Of a DNA stretch of 64,000 nucleotides, positions 27,376 through 36,490 are shown one piece after another; position 1 is the first letter of the stretch; each line of letters starts with the position of its first letter. The stretch covers positions 159,618-223,617 of the forward strand of contig JAILXW010000004.1 of assembly GCA_045430305.1 (NCBI GenBank), read 5' to 3'. Both the position numbers and the translations under genes were made by a program. Source of the stretch: Agarilytica sp045430305 (GTDB lineage Bacteria; Pseudomonadota; Gammaproteobacteria; Pseudomonadales; Cellvibrionaceae). Under the pieces are notes generated by a model. The model worked only from the letters and a program-made list of their open reading frames with translations. It ran no database searches and was not told the origin of the DNA.

Positions 27376-28629
27376 ATGAAAAAGCTGCTATCTAAACAAC
27401 TCATCGTCACTCTCGTTCTGACTTTCAGTGCATTCGGGGCATTTAAGCTCCAGGCAGAACCACTTTTGAATGGTGTTGCCACCCATGCTGAATTGGGGCA
27501 AGAGCAATTCATTGCAGGGCTATTTACGTCCACGCTGTCAGACTCTTCAGGTACCATTTTGAGTACACAGGAAGAAAAACGCATTCAGGTTCGGGTGCTA
27601 GCACCGCGCCTATCATCGCGACGCTTCCGCCGTATGTGGATTGAAGGCATGGCCATTAACGCCAGCCCTGCAGAACTAGAAAAGCACGCGAACGACATGG
27701 CTGACTTTTCTAACATGGTCAAAATTAAGATGATCGCAGGCGATATTTTCTCCGTTGAACGCCGCGAAGATGCTGTTCGCGTATCCATAAATAGTGTGAT
27801 GCTTGGAGAGATTGAAGACCCACAATTCTTTGACTTACTACTGCGCACCTGGATTGGCCCAGTACCACTTTCATCTGAATTTCGCGACGCCTTGCTGACC
27901 GCCGGCTCTATCAAGCCTGGGCCGTTGACACGCTTTGAAAGTACGCGCCCGTCTGATACGCGTATTACAGCAATCGAAAGCGCCGTTACTGCCAAGCTTG
28001 CCGGCAGCACATCTGGCAATTCGCAGACTAAACAATCCTCCAGCCCTAAAGTGGCTGTAGCAGCGCCAAAGATCGAACCAGAAATTGCAGCACCGCCACA
28101 GATTTCGGCTCCTTCAGGCCCAGAAGAGGAAGAACCAACGAAGATTGCCCTTGCCCCCCCTACACTTGATGACAGCTCTGATGAGACCACTGAAGAGCCA
28201 CCTGAAGTTGCTGAGACGCCTGAACCACCCAAGGCAACGCCAGCCCCAGTAAAAGTCGTATTAGCACCGCAGGAAGAAGCCTTAGACGAAAGTATTTTTG
28301 ATGAAGAAGACGATGAAGTTTTCTCCGCAGAGAGCCTCTTAAAAGAGCAGTTATACTATTCACAACTAGCGAAATTCACCCACAAATATATTGAATACCC
28401 ACAACGAGCATGGGATCGTGGTCGTGAGGGAAATATCCGACTTCGAGTCACCATTAATCGCAAAGGGAAAGTAAAGAAAACGGAGCTATTGGAAGAAGCG
28501 CGATATAAATCGCTTAACAAAGCGGCCAGAATTGCAGTGAAAAACGCCAGCCCCTACCCTGCAATACCTGAAGAAATCAGCGGCGACGATTACAGTTTCA
28601 CTTTCCGCATCGCATTCAAAATCAAGTAA
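27376..28629 (+). CDS. TonB C-terminal domain protein with long Pro/acidic linker
   Basis: A 417-residue protein. It begins with a signal sequence or anchor (residues 1-28). A globular region of about 160 residues follows, with chalcone-isomerase-like character (WIEGMAINASPAELEKHANDM, then GEIEDPQFFDLLLRTWIG), and then a Pro/Glu/Ala-rich linker (about 215-310). The C-terminal TonB domain (about 330-417) includes YPQRAWDRGREGNIRLRVTINRKGKV. True TonB has a cytoplasmic start and a periplasmic linker only, so the enzyme-fold-like middle is unusual. Role in envelope energy transfer or protein contact is inferred. A GC stem-loop follows the stop. Confidence 0.78.
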   Translation: MKKLLSKQLIVTLVLTFSAFGAFKLQAEPLLNGVATHAELGQEQFIAGLFTSTLSDSSGTILSTQEEKRIQVRVLAPRLSSRRFRRMWIEGMAINASPAELEKHANDMADFSNMVKIKMIAGDIFSVERREDAVRVSINSVMLGEIEDPQFFDLLLRTWIGPVPLSSEFRDALLTAGSIKPGPLTRFESTRPSDTRITAIESAVTAKLAGSTSGNSQTKQSSSPKVAVAAPKIEPEIAAPPQISAPSGPEEEEPTKIALAPPTLDDSSDETTEEPPEVAETPEPPKATPAPVKVVLAPQEEALDESIFDEEDDEVFSAESLLKEQLYYSQLAKFTHKYIEYPQRAWDRGREGNIRLRVTINRKGKVKKTELLEEARYKSLNKAARIAVKNASPYPAIPEEISGDDYSFTFRIAFKIK

Positions 28630-28638
28630 CGTCTACTC

Positions 28639-28663
28639 AGGGCAGCACGACTCATGCTGCCCT
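28639..28663. terminator. stem-loop between convergent genes
   Basis: A 9-bp perfect stem AGGGCAGCA / TGCTGCCCT with a 7-base loop. There is no T-run, so termination is likely but not certain. Confidence 0.45.
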
Positions 28664-28689
28664 ATTCCCACTAAACCCCATTATTTATT

Positions 28690-29250
28690 TTATCGGCGGC
28701 TAGCGAGCTCATCCAAGCGCGTCAAAATCACTTTTCGAATATCATCCACTTCCAATTCTGACATTCCTTTTAAAGACGGAACCGAGATCGCGTGCAAGTG
28801 TAAACACGGGGTGGAAGTACTTAACTCGCGTAAGTCTCCTTTTACCAAAACAGGCAAGAAAGGCTTTTCAGGTGGGCGCTTGCTGCGAATTAGTTGCAAA
28901 CCAACATCCAGCGGCACTTTCTTAAACTTTCCTTTCGCGCCTTTAAAGGGAATGATCATATTGAGACGCCCAGCTGGGTCTTCTGGATCAGCCGGCACGA
29001 GCAGCAAGCCTGTTGGCTTTGCCGCATCTTCTGAAATACCGTGAAAGGTATCGTGATGTGCATAAGGATTGGGCAAAATGACCAGTTTACGATTTTCTTC
29101 TTTGGGAAAGAAAATATCGTAATTGCTATAGAGCTGCTCCACTGAACCAGAGTACACGCAGAGCTTGTTTTCAAAGCCCATAACAAAGTTTTGAGCCGTT
29201 TGCCTTCGCTCAAATTTGGCGAGGTCCCAAACTAAGTCTTTATTGTCCAT
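28690..29250 (-). CDS. hypothetical protein
   Basis: A 186-residue soluble protein without signal peptide or membrane segment. I do not recognise it. Visible features are VILPNPYAHHDTFHGISED with paired His residues, a Pro-rich turn region, and a C-terminal helix (SELEVDDIRKVILTRLDELA). It is convergent with the TonB-like gene and divergent from the HDOD gene. It appears intact and well composed, so it is likely real. Confidence 0.7.
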   Translation of the reverse strand: MDNKDLVWDLAKFERRQTAQNFVMGFENKLCVYSGSVEQLYSNYDIFFPKEENRKLVILPNPYAHHDTFHGISEDAAKPTGLLLVPADPEDPAGRLNMIIPFKGAKGKFKKVPLDVGLQLIRSKRPPEKPFLPVLVKGDLRELSTSTPCLHLHAISVPSLKGMSELEVDDIRKVILTRLDELASRR

Positions 29251-29537
29251 TCTACCCCGCTCTTACAAACACTCATTTGTCGCACTCAAATTCGCTAACC
29301 AAATACCAAACTAGAATAATATTTACTCATCTAATAATAGTAAACATTATTGAAATCGTTAGAGTTTTCCGCTGATGCCTGTTGAAATATTTAGTGTTTT
29401 ACGCGCCAACTCAGCTCTTCTTACGTGATAATTATCAGTAGTAACGCAAAGCCATGCTATTTTTAAATGAGGCAGGCAGAAAAAATATTACATCACCTGC
29501 GCGATCTACCCACCAACTTCAACCGGAATGTCTCGAT

Positions 29538-30398
29538 ATGTCCAGTACTAACGTGAGTGATATCGCGGAAGAACTCCAAAAACGAATCAAAAGCAACAAG
29601 CTTGAAGTACCCCTTCTACCAGCGGTTGCTGGCAAGGTTGTGCGCTTAACCCAAGATCCAGAATCAGAAGCTGCTGACCTCGCCAAACTCGTGCAAAGCG
29701 ATCAAACGTTGGCCGGCCATGTGATGCGCGTTGCCAACTCCGCCGCATATAGCCCTAATTCGAGCATGGTGTCTTTACAGCAAGCCATTACCCGCCTAGG
29801 TATGAAATTGATCGCTGAGATTGCTCTATCTGCATCGATCAACACACGACTATTTAACACCCCTGGTTTTGAAAAACACATCGAGTATGAAATCAAATAT
29901 TCTCTTGCCTCAGCACTCTGGGCAAAAGAAGTAGCCCGCGCCTGTAGAAAAAATGTTGAAGCCGCGTTTCTATCGGGTTTATTACACGACATAGGTCGCC
30001 CCGTCGCAATTCAAAGCTCACTCGAAATTGCTCAAGGTTTAAAGCTAACCCCATCGAAAGAAGAAATCCTGGCCCTTGAAGACAAATACCACCACCCTAT
30101 TGGCATTCGTGTGGTCGAAGCTTGGGAAATGCCCAATTCAGTGGTTGAGTCACTGCAATATTTTTATAACTACAAACAAAAACACAGCGTTCAACTTCAA
30201 ACCATGATTGTGCGCGGTGGCGCCCTAGTCGCCAGCCATCTCATGTGTGAAGACGATGGTAAACACGAATGTATGACCATTGAAGAATTAAAAGCCCAAA
30301 GCGTATTTGCCGACTTGAACTTATACCCTGACCAAGTCGACGAGTTGCTTGAAAAAGAAGAAGCCGTAAATAGTACCTTGGAGGCTATGACTGCGTGA
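29538..30398 (+). CDS. HDOD-domain signalling protein
   Basis: A protein of about 286 residues with an HDOD domain: LEVPLLPAVAGKVVRLTQDPES, the ISTRL-like ASINTRLF segment and GLLHDIGRPVAIQ. HDOD proteins are HD-fold relatives usually linked to two-component or c-di-GMP signalling and often lack catalysis; the HD pair is visible here as LLHDIG. The ATG at 29538 is preferred over an in-frame start at 29454 because the domain begins shortly after it. The stop overlaps the GTG of sthA (GTGA), a sign of coupled translation. Confidence 0.82.
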   Translation: MSSTNVSDIAEELQKRIKSNKLEVPLLPAVAGKVVRLTQDPESEAADLAKLVQSDQTLAGHVMRVANSAAYSPNSSMVSLQQAITRLGMKLIAEIALSASINTRLFNTPGFEKHIEYEIKYSLASALWAKEVARACRKNVEAAFLSGLLHDIGRPVAIQSSLEIAQGLKLTPSKEEILALEDKYHHPIGIRVVEAWEMPNSVVESLQYFYNYKQKHSVQLQTMIVRGGALVASHLMCEDDGKHECMTIEELKAQSVFADLNLYPDQVDELLEKEEAVNSTLEAMTA

Positions 30399-31789
30399 GC
30401 ATTCAATACGACATGATTGTGGTCGGTAGCGGCCCCGCGGGCCAAAAAGCTGCTGTGCAAGCTGCCAAAGCGAATAAAAGAGTTGCCCTAATTGAGAAAG
30501 ATAGAGAATTAGGAGGCTCCTGCGTACATCGAGGCACCATTCCCTCGAAGACCCTACGCGAAAATGCCTTGCGTGTGAAAAACATGCGAATGAATGCGGC
30601 AATTGCCAATTTTGAATTGGCCGAAGATTTAGAGCTAGTAACACTGATTAACCGGCTCGAAGAAGTACTGCATGCGCACGACAATTACATGCGTAAGCAA
30701 ATGGTGCGCAACCACATCGACCTAATTCATGGGCGAGCAAAATTTCTTTCGCGTACCGCAGTGGAAGTCACCAGTGTTCGCGGCTCACAACAAATCTTAA
30801 ACAGTCACAATTTTATTATTGCGACAGGCTCCTACCCACGCCACCCGAAAAACATCCCTATCGATCACGAACATATGTTTGATAGCGATTCCATTCTCTC
30901 AATGATGTACCTACCAAAAAGCTTAATCGTGTTAGGCGGTGGTGTTATTGCGAGCGAATATGCCTCAATTTTTCAAGCCCTTGGTGTTAAGGTGATGATG
31001 ATTGATAAATACCCGCAACCGCTGGGTTTTTTAGATGGCGACCTAACCTCCACCTTTGTTAATGCTTTTGAAAAAATGGGCGGCACATGGATTGGGGAAA
31101 CAGAAGTTAAAGAAGCCCAGTGGAATGGCTTTGATGCCGTGGTCGTAAAATGCAAAGACGGAACCGAATATCGCGCAGAAAAATTGTTATGCGCAGCCGG
31201 TCGCTTAGCCGAAGTTAACGACTTAGCTTTACCCAACGCAGGGTTAAAACTGAATGATCGGGGTTTAATTACCGTCGACGAAAACTTACAAACAGAAGTA
31301 CCCAACATCTACGCCGCTGGCGACGCGATTGGCCCACCGTCTCTCGCATCAGCATCGATGGAGCAAGGGCGTCGCGCGACGAGCAACATCTACGACATGC
31401 CTGTAGGAAAATTACACAACCTAATTCCTACCGGTATTTATTCCATTCCTGAGCTCTCTTCCGTCGGCCTTAGTGAAAAGCAAGCCAAAGAAAAATATGG
31501 TAAAGACATTATTATTGGTGTTGCACACTTTGAAGAGATCGCGCGCGGCCATATTTCCGGAAACCTGGACGGCATGCTAAAAATAGTATGCGACCCAAAT
31601 GGTGAAAAAGTATTAGGCGTAATGATTGTAGGCGAGGGCGCAACGGAGTTAATCCACATTGGTCAAATGGCGCTAATATCGGAAAGCAACGTTGATATAT
31701 TCATTGAAAGTATTTTCAACTTCCCCACCTTAGCGGAAGCCTATCGTGTCGCCGCTCTGAGCGTTATTGGTCAGCGGCGCGACAAATAA
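30395..31789 (+). CDS. sthA: soluble pyridine nucleotide transhydrogenase
   Basis: A 464-residue flavoprotein disulfide-reductase relative. FAD site GSGPAGQKAAVQAAK is at residues 11-25. The redox motif reads CVHRGTIPSK, with Cys43 kept but the second Cys replaced by Thr48, which is the mark of SthA rather than of lipoamide dehydrogenase. The NAD site LGGGVIASEYASIF is near 178. It interconverts NADPH and NADH. It starts at a GTG overlapping the HDOD stop, an unusual operon partner. Confidence 0.94.
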   Translation: MSIQYDMIVVGSGPAGQKAAVQAAKANKRVALIEKDRELGGSCVHRGTIPSKTLRENALRVKNMRMNAAIANFELAEDLELVTLINRLEEVLHAHDNYMRKQMVRNHIDLIHGRAKFLSRTAVEVTSVRGSQQILNSHNFIIATGSYPRHPKNIPIDHEHMFDSDSILSMMYLPKSLIVLGGGVIASEYASIFQALGVKVMMIDKYPQPLGFLDGDLTSTFVNAFEKMGGTWIGETEVKEAQWNGFDAVVVKCKDGTEYRAEKLLCAAGRLAEVNDLALPNAGLKLNDRGLITVDENLQTEVPNIYAAGDAIGPPSLASASMEQGRRATSNIYDMPVGKLHNLIPTGIYSIPELSSVGLSEKQAKEKYGKDIIIGVAHFEEIARGHISGNLDGMLKIVCDPNGEKVLGVMIVGEGATELIHIGQMALISESNVDIFIESIFNFPTLAEAYRVAALSVIGQRRDK

Positions 31790-31824
31790 ACGTCAAGAAA
31801 ATCCGGCTACGCCTATTGGCAACT

Positions 31825-32133
31825 CTAGCGTTTGCTCGGTGATATGCCTTTAATTGTATCGGCAAATATTGAGTGCGCCTCAAGATCTACCGGTGAATAC
31901 ACGACTTTTGTCGAAGCCGGATGATTCCCCAAAAAATTTCCATCTTTCAGATTCTGGCTTGGGCGCACAGGCCTCGAAACAAAACCGCCACCACAGTTTG
32001 GACAAACATTTTGCAGAACGTCTTCGACACACGCTTGGCAAAACGTGCATTCGTATGAGCAAATCATAGCGTCTATCGAATTTGCAGGAAGGTCTTTATT
32101 ACAGTGCTCACAAGAAGGTCTAAGCTGCAGCAT
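31825..32133 (-). CDS. DUF1272 zinc-ribbon protein
   Basis: A 102-residue protein with the DUF1272 pattern LRPSCEHCNKDLP, CSYECTFCQACVE and CPNCGGGF: eight or more Cys in CxxC pairs that should bind two zinc ions. The C-terminal 40 residues extend past the core. Function unknown. ATG at 32133 is preferred to a GTG one codon upstream. It lies between convergent sthA and the AI-2E gene. Confidence 0.85.
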   Translation of the reverse strand: MLQLRPSCEHCNKDLPANSIDAMICSYECTFCQACVEDVLQNVCPNCGGGFVSRPVRPSQNLKDGNFLGNHPASTKVVYSPVDLEAHSIFADTIKGISPSKR

Positions 32134-32177
32134 CACAACATCCGTTTTATTAAATTAAGTGAATACACGCTGTAGCA

Positions 32178-33272
32178 TTATAGGTTTTCACTCTCAGACT
32201 CATTCTTATTATCGATAAGCGGAACCTCGTCAGCAAGAGAAACACTACTATTTAAATCACTACCGGCACTTAGAATCACACCAACCCAGCGCGTATCATC
32301 AAAGCTTTCCATCGCAATTTTTACTGTCATTGTAAGAGGAATTGAAAGCAACATACCAATGGGGCCCAATACCCACCCCCAAAACACTAAAGACAAAAAC
32401 ACAACCAATGTAGAAAGGTTCAGCCCTTTACCCATAACACGAGGCTCAAGAATATTGCCCACGCCAAAATTCACCGCAATAAAACCCAGCCCCGTTAAGG
32501 CTGCCTCGCTCACACCTAACTGTACAACGGCCAACAACACCGGCGGAATTGCAGCAATAATAGAACCCAAGGTGGGCACAAAATTGAGAAGAAAAGCCAG
32601 CAAGCCCCACAAGACAAAATAATCCACCCCAAGAACCCATAACCAAACAAGGATAATTCCACCCGTTAATAGACTCATTAAAGTCTTGATAGCTACGTAC
32701 TGATTCACCCCGTGAGTAAATTGACCAATGGCTTTAAGCGTTTTATCAGAATTACGGAAGGCTTTTAATTTTTCAGTAAAACCCACCTCTTCAGCAAGAA
32801 TAAACGTAACCGTAAGTAAGATAAGTATGGCGTTGGTCATCATGTTGCCAATTTGTGCCAACGTATTCCCCGCCATAGATAACGCCCTCGACGGGTTAAA
32901 ACTATTTTTTAGTTGCGCAACATCGATCGACAAGCCCATTGACTGCAATTTCAAAAACAACGCTTCAGTAAGCTCTGTTAGGCGTACTTGGTATTCCGGC
33001 AGGTCTTGACGAAAATCACTAATGGCTGAACCAACTACCGCACCAATCAATACACTACCCACTACGATAGAAGATATGACCACCAACATTGCCAAGCCAC
33101 TTGGCAAACCTTTTTTCTTTAACCATAACAACGGTGGTGTACAAATAACGGCAATAAACAAGGAAAGTAAAAAAGGGACTATCAATGATTCAGCAGCGCG
33201 CATGCCTGCCACCACGATAACGAATGCGGCCATAACAAAAAGAAATTTTGCTATTGGGGAAGTTTGCTCCAT
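32178..33272 (-). CDS. AI-2E family (PerM/TqsA-like) membrane transporter
   Basis: A 364-residue membrane protein of the AI-2E exporter family: N-terminal paired helices (AAESLIVPFLLSLFIAVICTPPLLWL), a soluble domain (about 85-140) and a C-terminal helix set with FLLNFVPTLGSIIAAIPPVLLA and LEPRVMGKGLNLSTLVV. Some members export autoinducer-2, others move sodium or protons; the substrate here is unknown. ATG with a GGAGTTC site. The acyltransferase gene lies 50-60 bases upstream in the same direction. Confidence 0.9.
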   Translation of the reverse strand: MEQTSPIAKFLFVMAAFVIVVAGMRAAESLIVPFLLSLFIAVICTPPLLWLKKKGLPSGLAMLVVISSIVVGSVLIGAVVGSAISDFRQDLPEYQVRLTELTEALFLKLQSMGLSIDVAQLKNSFNPSRALSMAGNTLAQIGNMMTNAILILLTVTFILAEEVGFTEKLKAFRNSDKTLKAIGQFTHGVNQYVAIKTLMSLLTGGIILVWLWVLGVDYFVLWGLLAFLLNFVPTLGSIIAAIPPVLLAVVQLGVSEAALTGLGFIAVNFGVGNILEPRVMGKGLNLSTLVVFLSLVFWGWVLGPIGMLLSIPLTMTVKIAMESFDDTRWVGVILSAGSDLNSSVSLADEVPLIDNKNESESENL

Positions 33273-33332
33273 GTGAACTCCGTATAACTTTTATTTATAT
33301 GTTTTATGATTTCTTTTATTCGAACGCCAAAA

Positions 33333-33926
33333 CTATTGATTTTCTGGGATTTTACCCTGGTAACGCGCATTTATATATTCACGTATATGCTCAGCATCTG
33401 CCGCGTGATCACCCGTGGGTTGCCACAAGGTGTCTAAATGTAATGTTTTTTCTGGGTAATGCCAGGCAACCAAAAGCACCGGCACTTGAGCCTGGTGGGC
33501 AATACGCAAAAAACCCGTTTTCCACTTATCTACTTTTGAACGTGTGCCGTCTGGCGTAATGGCGATCCACACTTTCTCATGTGTTTCAAACCATTGTGAT
33601 ATTTGCCCAACCGTATCTTGTGATGCACTGCGATCAAGGGGGATTCCTCCCAAGGCCATAAAAAGACCTTTAAACGGCCAAATAAATGCCTCTTCCTTCA
33701 TAAAATACGAAAACTTTATGCCCAATGCGAGTTCTGTGAACATTGCTACCATAAAATCCCAGTTAGACGTATGCGGCGCGCCACACACTACCAACTGGGG
33801 CAAATTAGGTAATTCGCCACTTATTTTCCACCCACTAATACCAAGCAAATAACGACCAAGCCAACGCGTAAAGGCATTGCCATAACGGGGCACATTATTC
33901 GGTAATTGAGGAATTACATCCGACAT
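33333..33926 (-). CDS. 1-acylglycerol-3-phosphate acyltransferase-like protein
   Basis: A protein of about 197 residues of the PlsC/lysophospholipid acyltransferase superfamily. The catalytic HxxxxD motif appears as HTSNWD (about 54-59), followed by GGIPLDRS and PDGTRS for glycerophosphate binding. There is no obvious transmembrane anchor, so it is a short soluble or peripheral member; the acyl acceptor is uncertain. ATG at 33926 is preferred over an upstream TTG. About 30 bases downstream of prfC on the same strand. Confidence 0.85.
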   Translation of the reverse strand: MSDVIPQLPNNVPRYGNAFTRWLGRYLLGISGWKISGELPNLPQLVVCGAPHTSNWDFMVAMFTELALGIKFSYFMKEEAFIWPFKGLFMALGGIPLDRSASQDTVGQISQWFETHEKVWIAITPDGTRSKVDKWKTGFLRIAHQAQVPVLLVAWHYPEKTLHLDTLWQPTGDHAADAEHIREYINARYQGKIPENQ

Positions 33927-33953
33927 AGGCAATCACAAACAAGTAATAGTAAG

Positions 33954-35540
33954 TTAATGTTCACGCGTCGCACGAAAACGAACATCGGGGTATCTTTCTT
34001 CCGCTAACGACAGATTTACTCGCGTCGGCGCCAAATATGTTAGGTGGCCACCGCCATCAATCGCCAAGTTATCTGCACATTTACGCTTAAATTCGTCAAA
34101 TTTTTTCTCGTCGTCGCACTCAACCCAACGTGCAGTAGCTACATTTACAGGTTCGTAAATCGCATCTACTTTGTACTCGTCTTTTAAGCGATACGACACC
34201 ACTTCAAACTGGAGAACACCCACAGCGCCTACAACAATATCATTGTTATTTTGCGGAAAGAACACTTGCGTAGAACCCTCTTCAGAAAGCTGCTGCAAAC
34301 CTTTTTGAAGTTGTTTTGTTTTTAATGGATCTTGTAAACGAATCCGCTTAAACAACTCGGGGGCAAAGTGAGGAATACCGGTAAACTTAAGTGTTTCACC
34401 TTCACTAAAGGTATCACCAATTTGAATTTTCCCGTGATTGTGCAAGCCAATAATATCGCCAGAAAACGCTTCTTCAACCATCACACGCTCCCCCGCTTTA
34501 AAGCTAACAGCATCGGCAATTTTTATATCTTTACCGAGACGGGAATGCTTCATTTTCATGCCTTTTTTATAGGCCCCAGAACAAATGCGCATAAACGCAA
34601 TACGGTCTCGGTGCTTGGGGTCCATATTCGCTTGAATTTTAAAAACAAAGCCCGAAAATTTTTCTTCAACAGCCTCGACTTTTCGGGTTTCAGTCGCGCG
34701 CGATAGTGGTTCAGGCGCCCACTCAACAAACCCATCGAGCATTTCTCGTACACCAAAATTTGCCAACGCTGTACCAAAAAATACTGGGGCTAATTTACCA
34801 GCTAAAAAAGCATCTAAGTCAAACTCGTGGCTAGCGCCGCGCACAAGCTCAACTTCTTCGACAAAATCTTCATAATAAATACCGAGTAGCTCTTTTGCTC
34901 CATCGCTATCAAGGCCTTTAATCTGAATATCTTCTGCGATGACGTAATTAGATCCACGCTGGAACACATGAATGGTATCGGTATAAAGATTGTACACACC
35001 TTTAAATTCTTTCCCCATTCCAATGGGCCAATTAATCGGTGCACCCTGAATTTTTAATACATCTTCAATTTCGTCGAGTAAGTCAATGGGGTCACGAATA
35101 TCGCGGTCCATTTTATTTACGAAACTAATGATCGGAGTATCGCGCAAGCGGCACACCTCCATCAGCTTAATCGTTCGTGCCTCGACACCTTTTGCCCCAT
35201 CAACCACCATCAAAGCAGAATCTACAGCGGTTAATGTGCGGTAAGTATCTTCTGAGAAATCTTCGTGGCCTGGCGTATCCAACAAGTTCACAACACGTTC
35301 TTTATAGGGGAACTGCATGACCGAGGAAGTAACCGAAATTCCACGCTCTTGCTCCATGCCCATCCAGTCAGATGTCGCGTGACGATCAGACCCCTTTCCT
35401 TTCACCGAACCAGCAACCTGAATCAACTGCCCAAGCAGCAATAACTTTTCGGTAATAGTGGTTTTACCCGCATCCGGGTGAGAGATGATAGCAAACGTGC
35501 GCCGCTTATTGATTTCATTAGATAAATTGCTATCACTCAT
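33954..35540 (-). CDS. prfC: peptide chain release factor 3
   Basis: A 528-residue translational GTPase. G1 is SHPDAGKTTITEKLLL (residues 20-35), G3 DTPGHEDFSEDTYR, G4 NKMD, with RF3-specific domains to the end. It recycles RF1/RF2 from the ribosome after termination. Full length. First gene of a probable prfC-acyltransferase-AI-2E run. Confidence 0.98.
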   Translation of the reverse strand: MSDSNLSNEINKRRTFAIISHPDAGKTTITEKLLLLGQLIQVAGSVKGKGSDRHATSDWMGMEQERGISVTSSVMQFPYKERVVNLLDTPGHEDFSEDTYRTLTAVDSALMVVDGAKGVEARTIKLMEVCRLRDTPIISFVNKMDRDIRDPIDLLDEIEDVLKIQGAPINWPIGMGKEFKGVYNLYTDTIHVFQRGSNYVIAEDIQIKGLDSDGAKELLGIYYEDFVEEVELVRGASHEFDLDAFLAGKLAPVFFGTALANFGVREMLDGFVEWAPEPLSRATETRKVEAVEEKFSGFVFKIQANMDPKHRDRIAFMRICSGAYKKGMKMKHSRLGKDIKIADAVSFKAGERVMVEEAFSGDIIGLHNHGKIQIGDTFSEGETLKFTGIPHFAPELFKRIRLQDPLKTKQLQKGLQQLSEEGSTQVFFPQNNNDIVVGAVGVLQFEVVSYRLKDEYKVDAIYEPVNVATARWVECDDEKKFDEFKRKCADNLAIDGGGHLTYLAPTRVNLSLAEERYPDVRFRATREH

Positions 35541-35872
35541 ACTGCTAGAACCCTTATTTGCCCTAAATTCGTACTTATTCGTTGTATTGCCCTATATGGG
35601 CTGAAAAGACAGGCATTCTACCGAAGAATGGAGGCGCTATACATTATTGATTGAACCCCACCCCTACCCCCTTTAGGGCAATTTCTATCACTAGCAAAGA
35701 ACGAGCACCTTAAGCCGGTAATTCGTCCTCCAAAGCAATGAATCACCCTCATTATTGATGGAAGGCAAGCCCTGGCCAATCTTTAGTTGCCGGCACCCCC
35801 ACCCTGAACTAAAACTAACTATAAGCGAGCGCAGCTGCAGGCTGCGCTGCATCCAATAACAGAGCGCTCAAC
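35541..35872. other. intergenic region between divergent prfC and the MCP-like gene
   Basis: About 330 bases with no recognisable gene. It holds a small hairpin GCGCAGC / GCTGCGC near 35830-35848 and C-rich runs at 35655-35675. No clear promoter match was found by eye. Confidence 0.35.
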
Positions 35873-36490
35873 ATGGGCTATCAGCAGCCGCTTTTTGTAA
35901 AATCAGCGCGTATTTCGGCGCACCTGTACTTCGCCACTTCCGTGGCGAAGGAGATTTCGCTCACCTCTAAAAATGCCCGCGCCATTACTATTCGTGCTGG
36001 GCAACGCGCCTCAGGGTTTATTGCCATCACCGATTTTATCGAAGAGCTTTCAAAGGTAACGATTAACCGCTCGATCACAATTAACCGTATTGCCGTTAAA
36101 GTATCTCGCATCTCAACCGAAAAAGAACGCGCAGCAATGGCGCTGAATGATTTTAACAAGGTCAGACAAAAATCCAGCGATGCTCGTTTTTTAACTAGCC
36201 TAGACAAAGCAAAACAAGAAACAGAAAAGTCGATTCAGTCTTTCGATGAAGAGTTTGATCGGCTTATTCTCGAACTTGAACAAGAGCTAGTAGAAAGCTA
36301 TAAACAAACCCGTACCGCCAACATGCTGGTAAGCACGTCGAAAATTGAAGCAGCGCAAGCGGGCGAATTTCAGCGCCCACTCGAAGTCATTGCAGAAAAT
36401 TTAGAAGATGCCGCCAGCGCCATTCGCGAGCAATTACACCTCGCAGAATCTATTCTTCACGAAGCGAAACAAGAAACAAGAAACAAATGA
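35873..36490 (+). CDS. soluble coiled-coil protein with two MCP hairpin-tip-like segments
   Basis: A 205-residue helical protein without membrane helix or signal. Two segments resemble the signalling hairpin tip of methyl-accepting chemotaxis proteins. Residues 30-60 have the spacing N-A-x6-RAG-x4-GF-x5-F/I-x3-L. Residues 148-185 (NMLV, then IEAAQAGE, then VIAENLEDAASAI) mirror the canonical NILALNAAVEAARAGE...VVA-EV-LA pattern. The two are joined by a charged coiled coil. This may be a receptor-tip mimic that binds CheA/CheW. Its stop overlaps the next gene (ATGA), so it is co-translated with the diiron protein. The resemblance was judged by eye. Confidence 0.6.
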   Translation: MGYQQPLFVKSARISAHLYFATSVAKEISLTSKNARAITIRAGQRASGFIAITDFIEELSKVTINRSITINRIAVKVSRISTEKERAAMALNDFNKVRQKSSDARFLTSLDKAKQETEKSIQSFDEEFDRLILELEQELVESYKQTRTANMLVSTSKIEAAQAGEFQRPLEVIAENLEDAASAIREQLHLAESILHEAKQETRNK

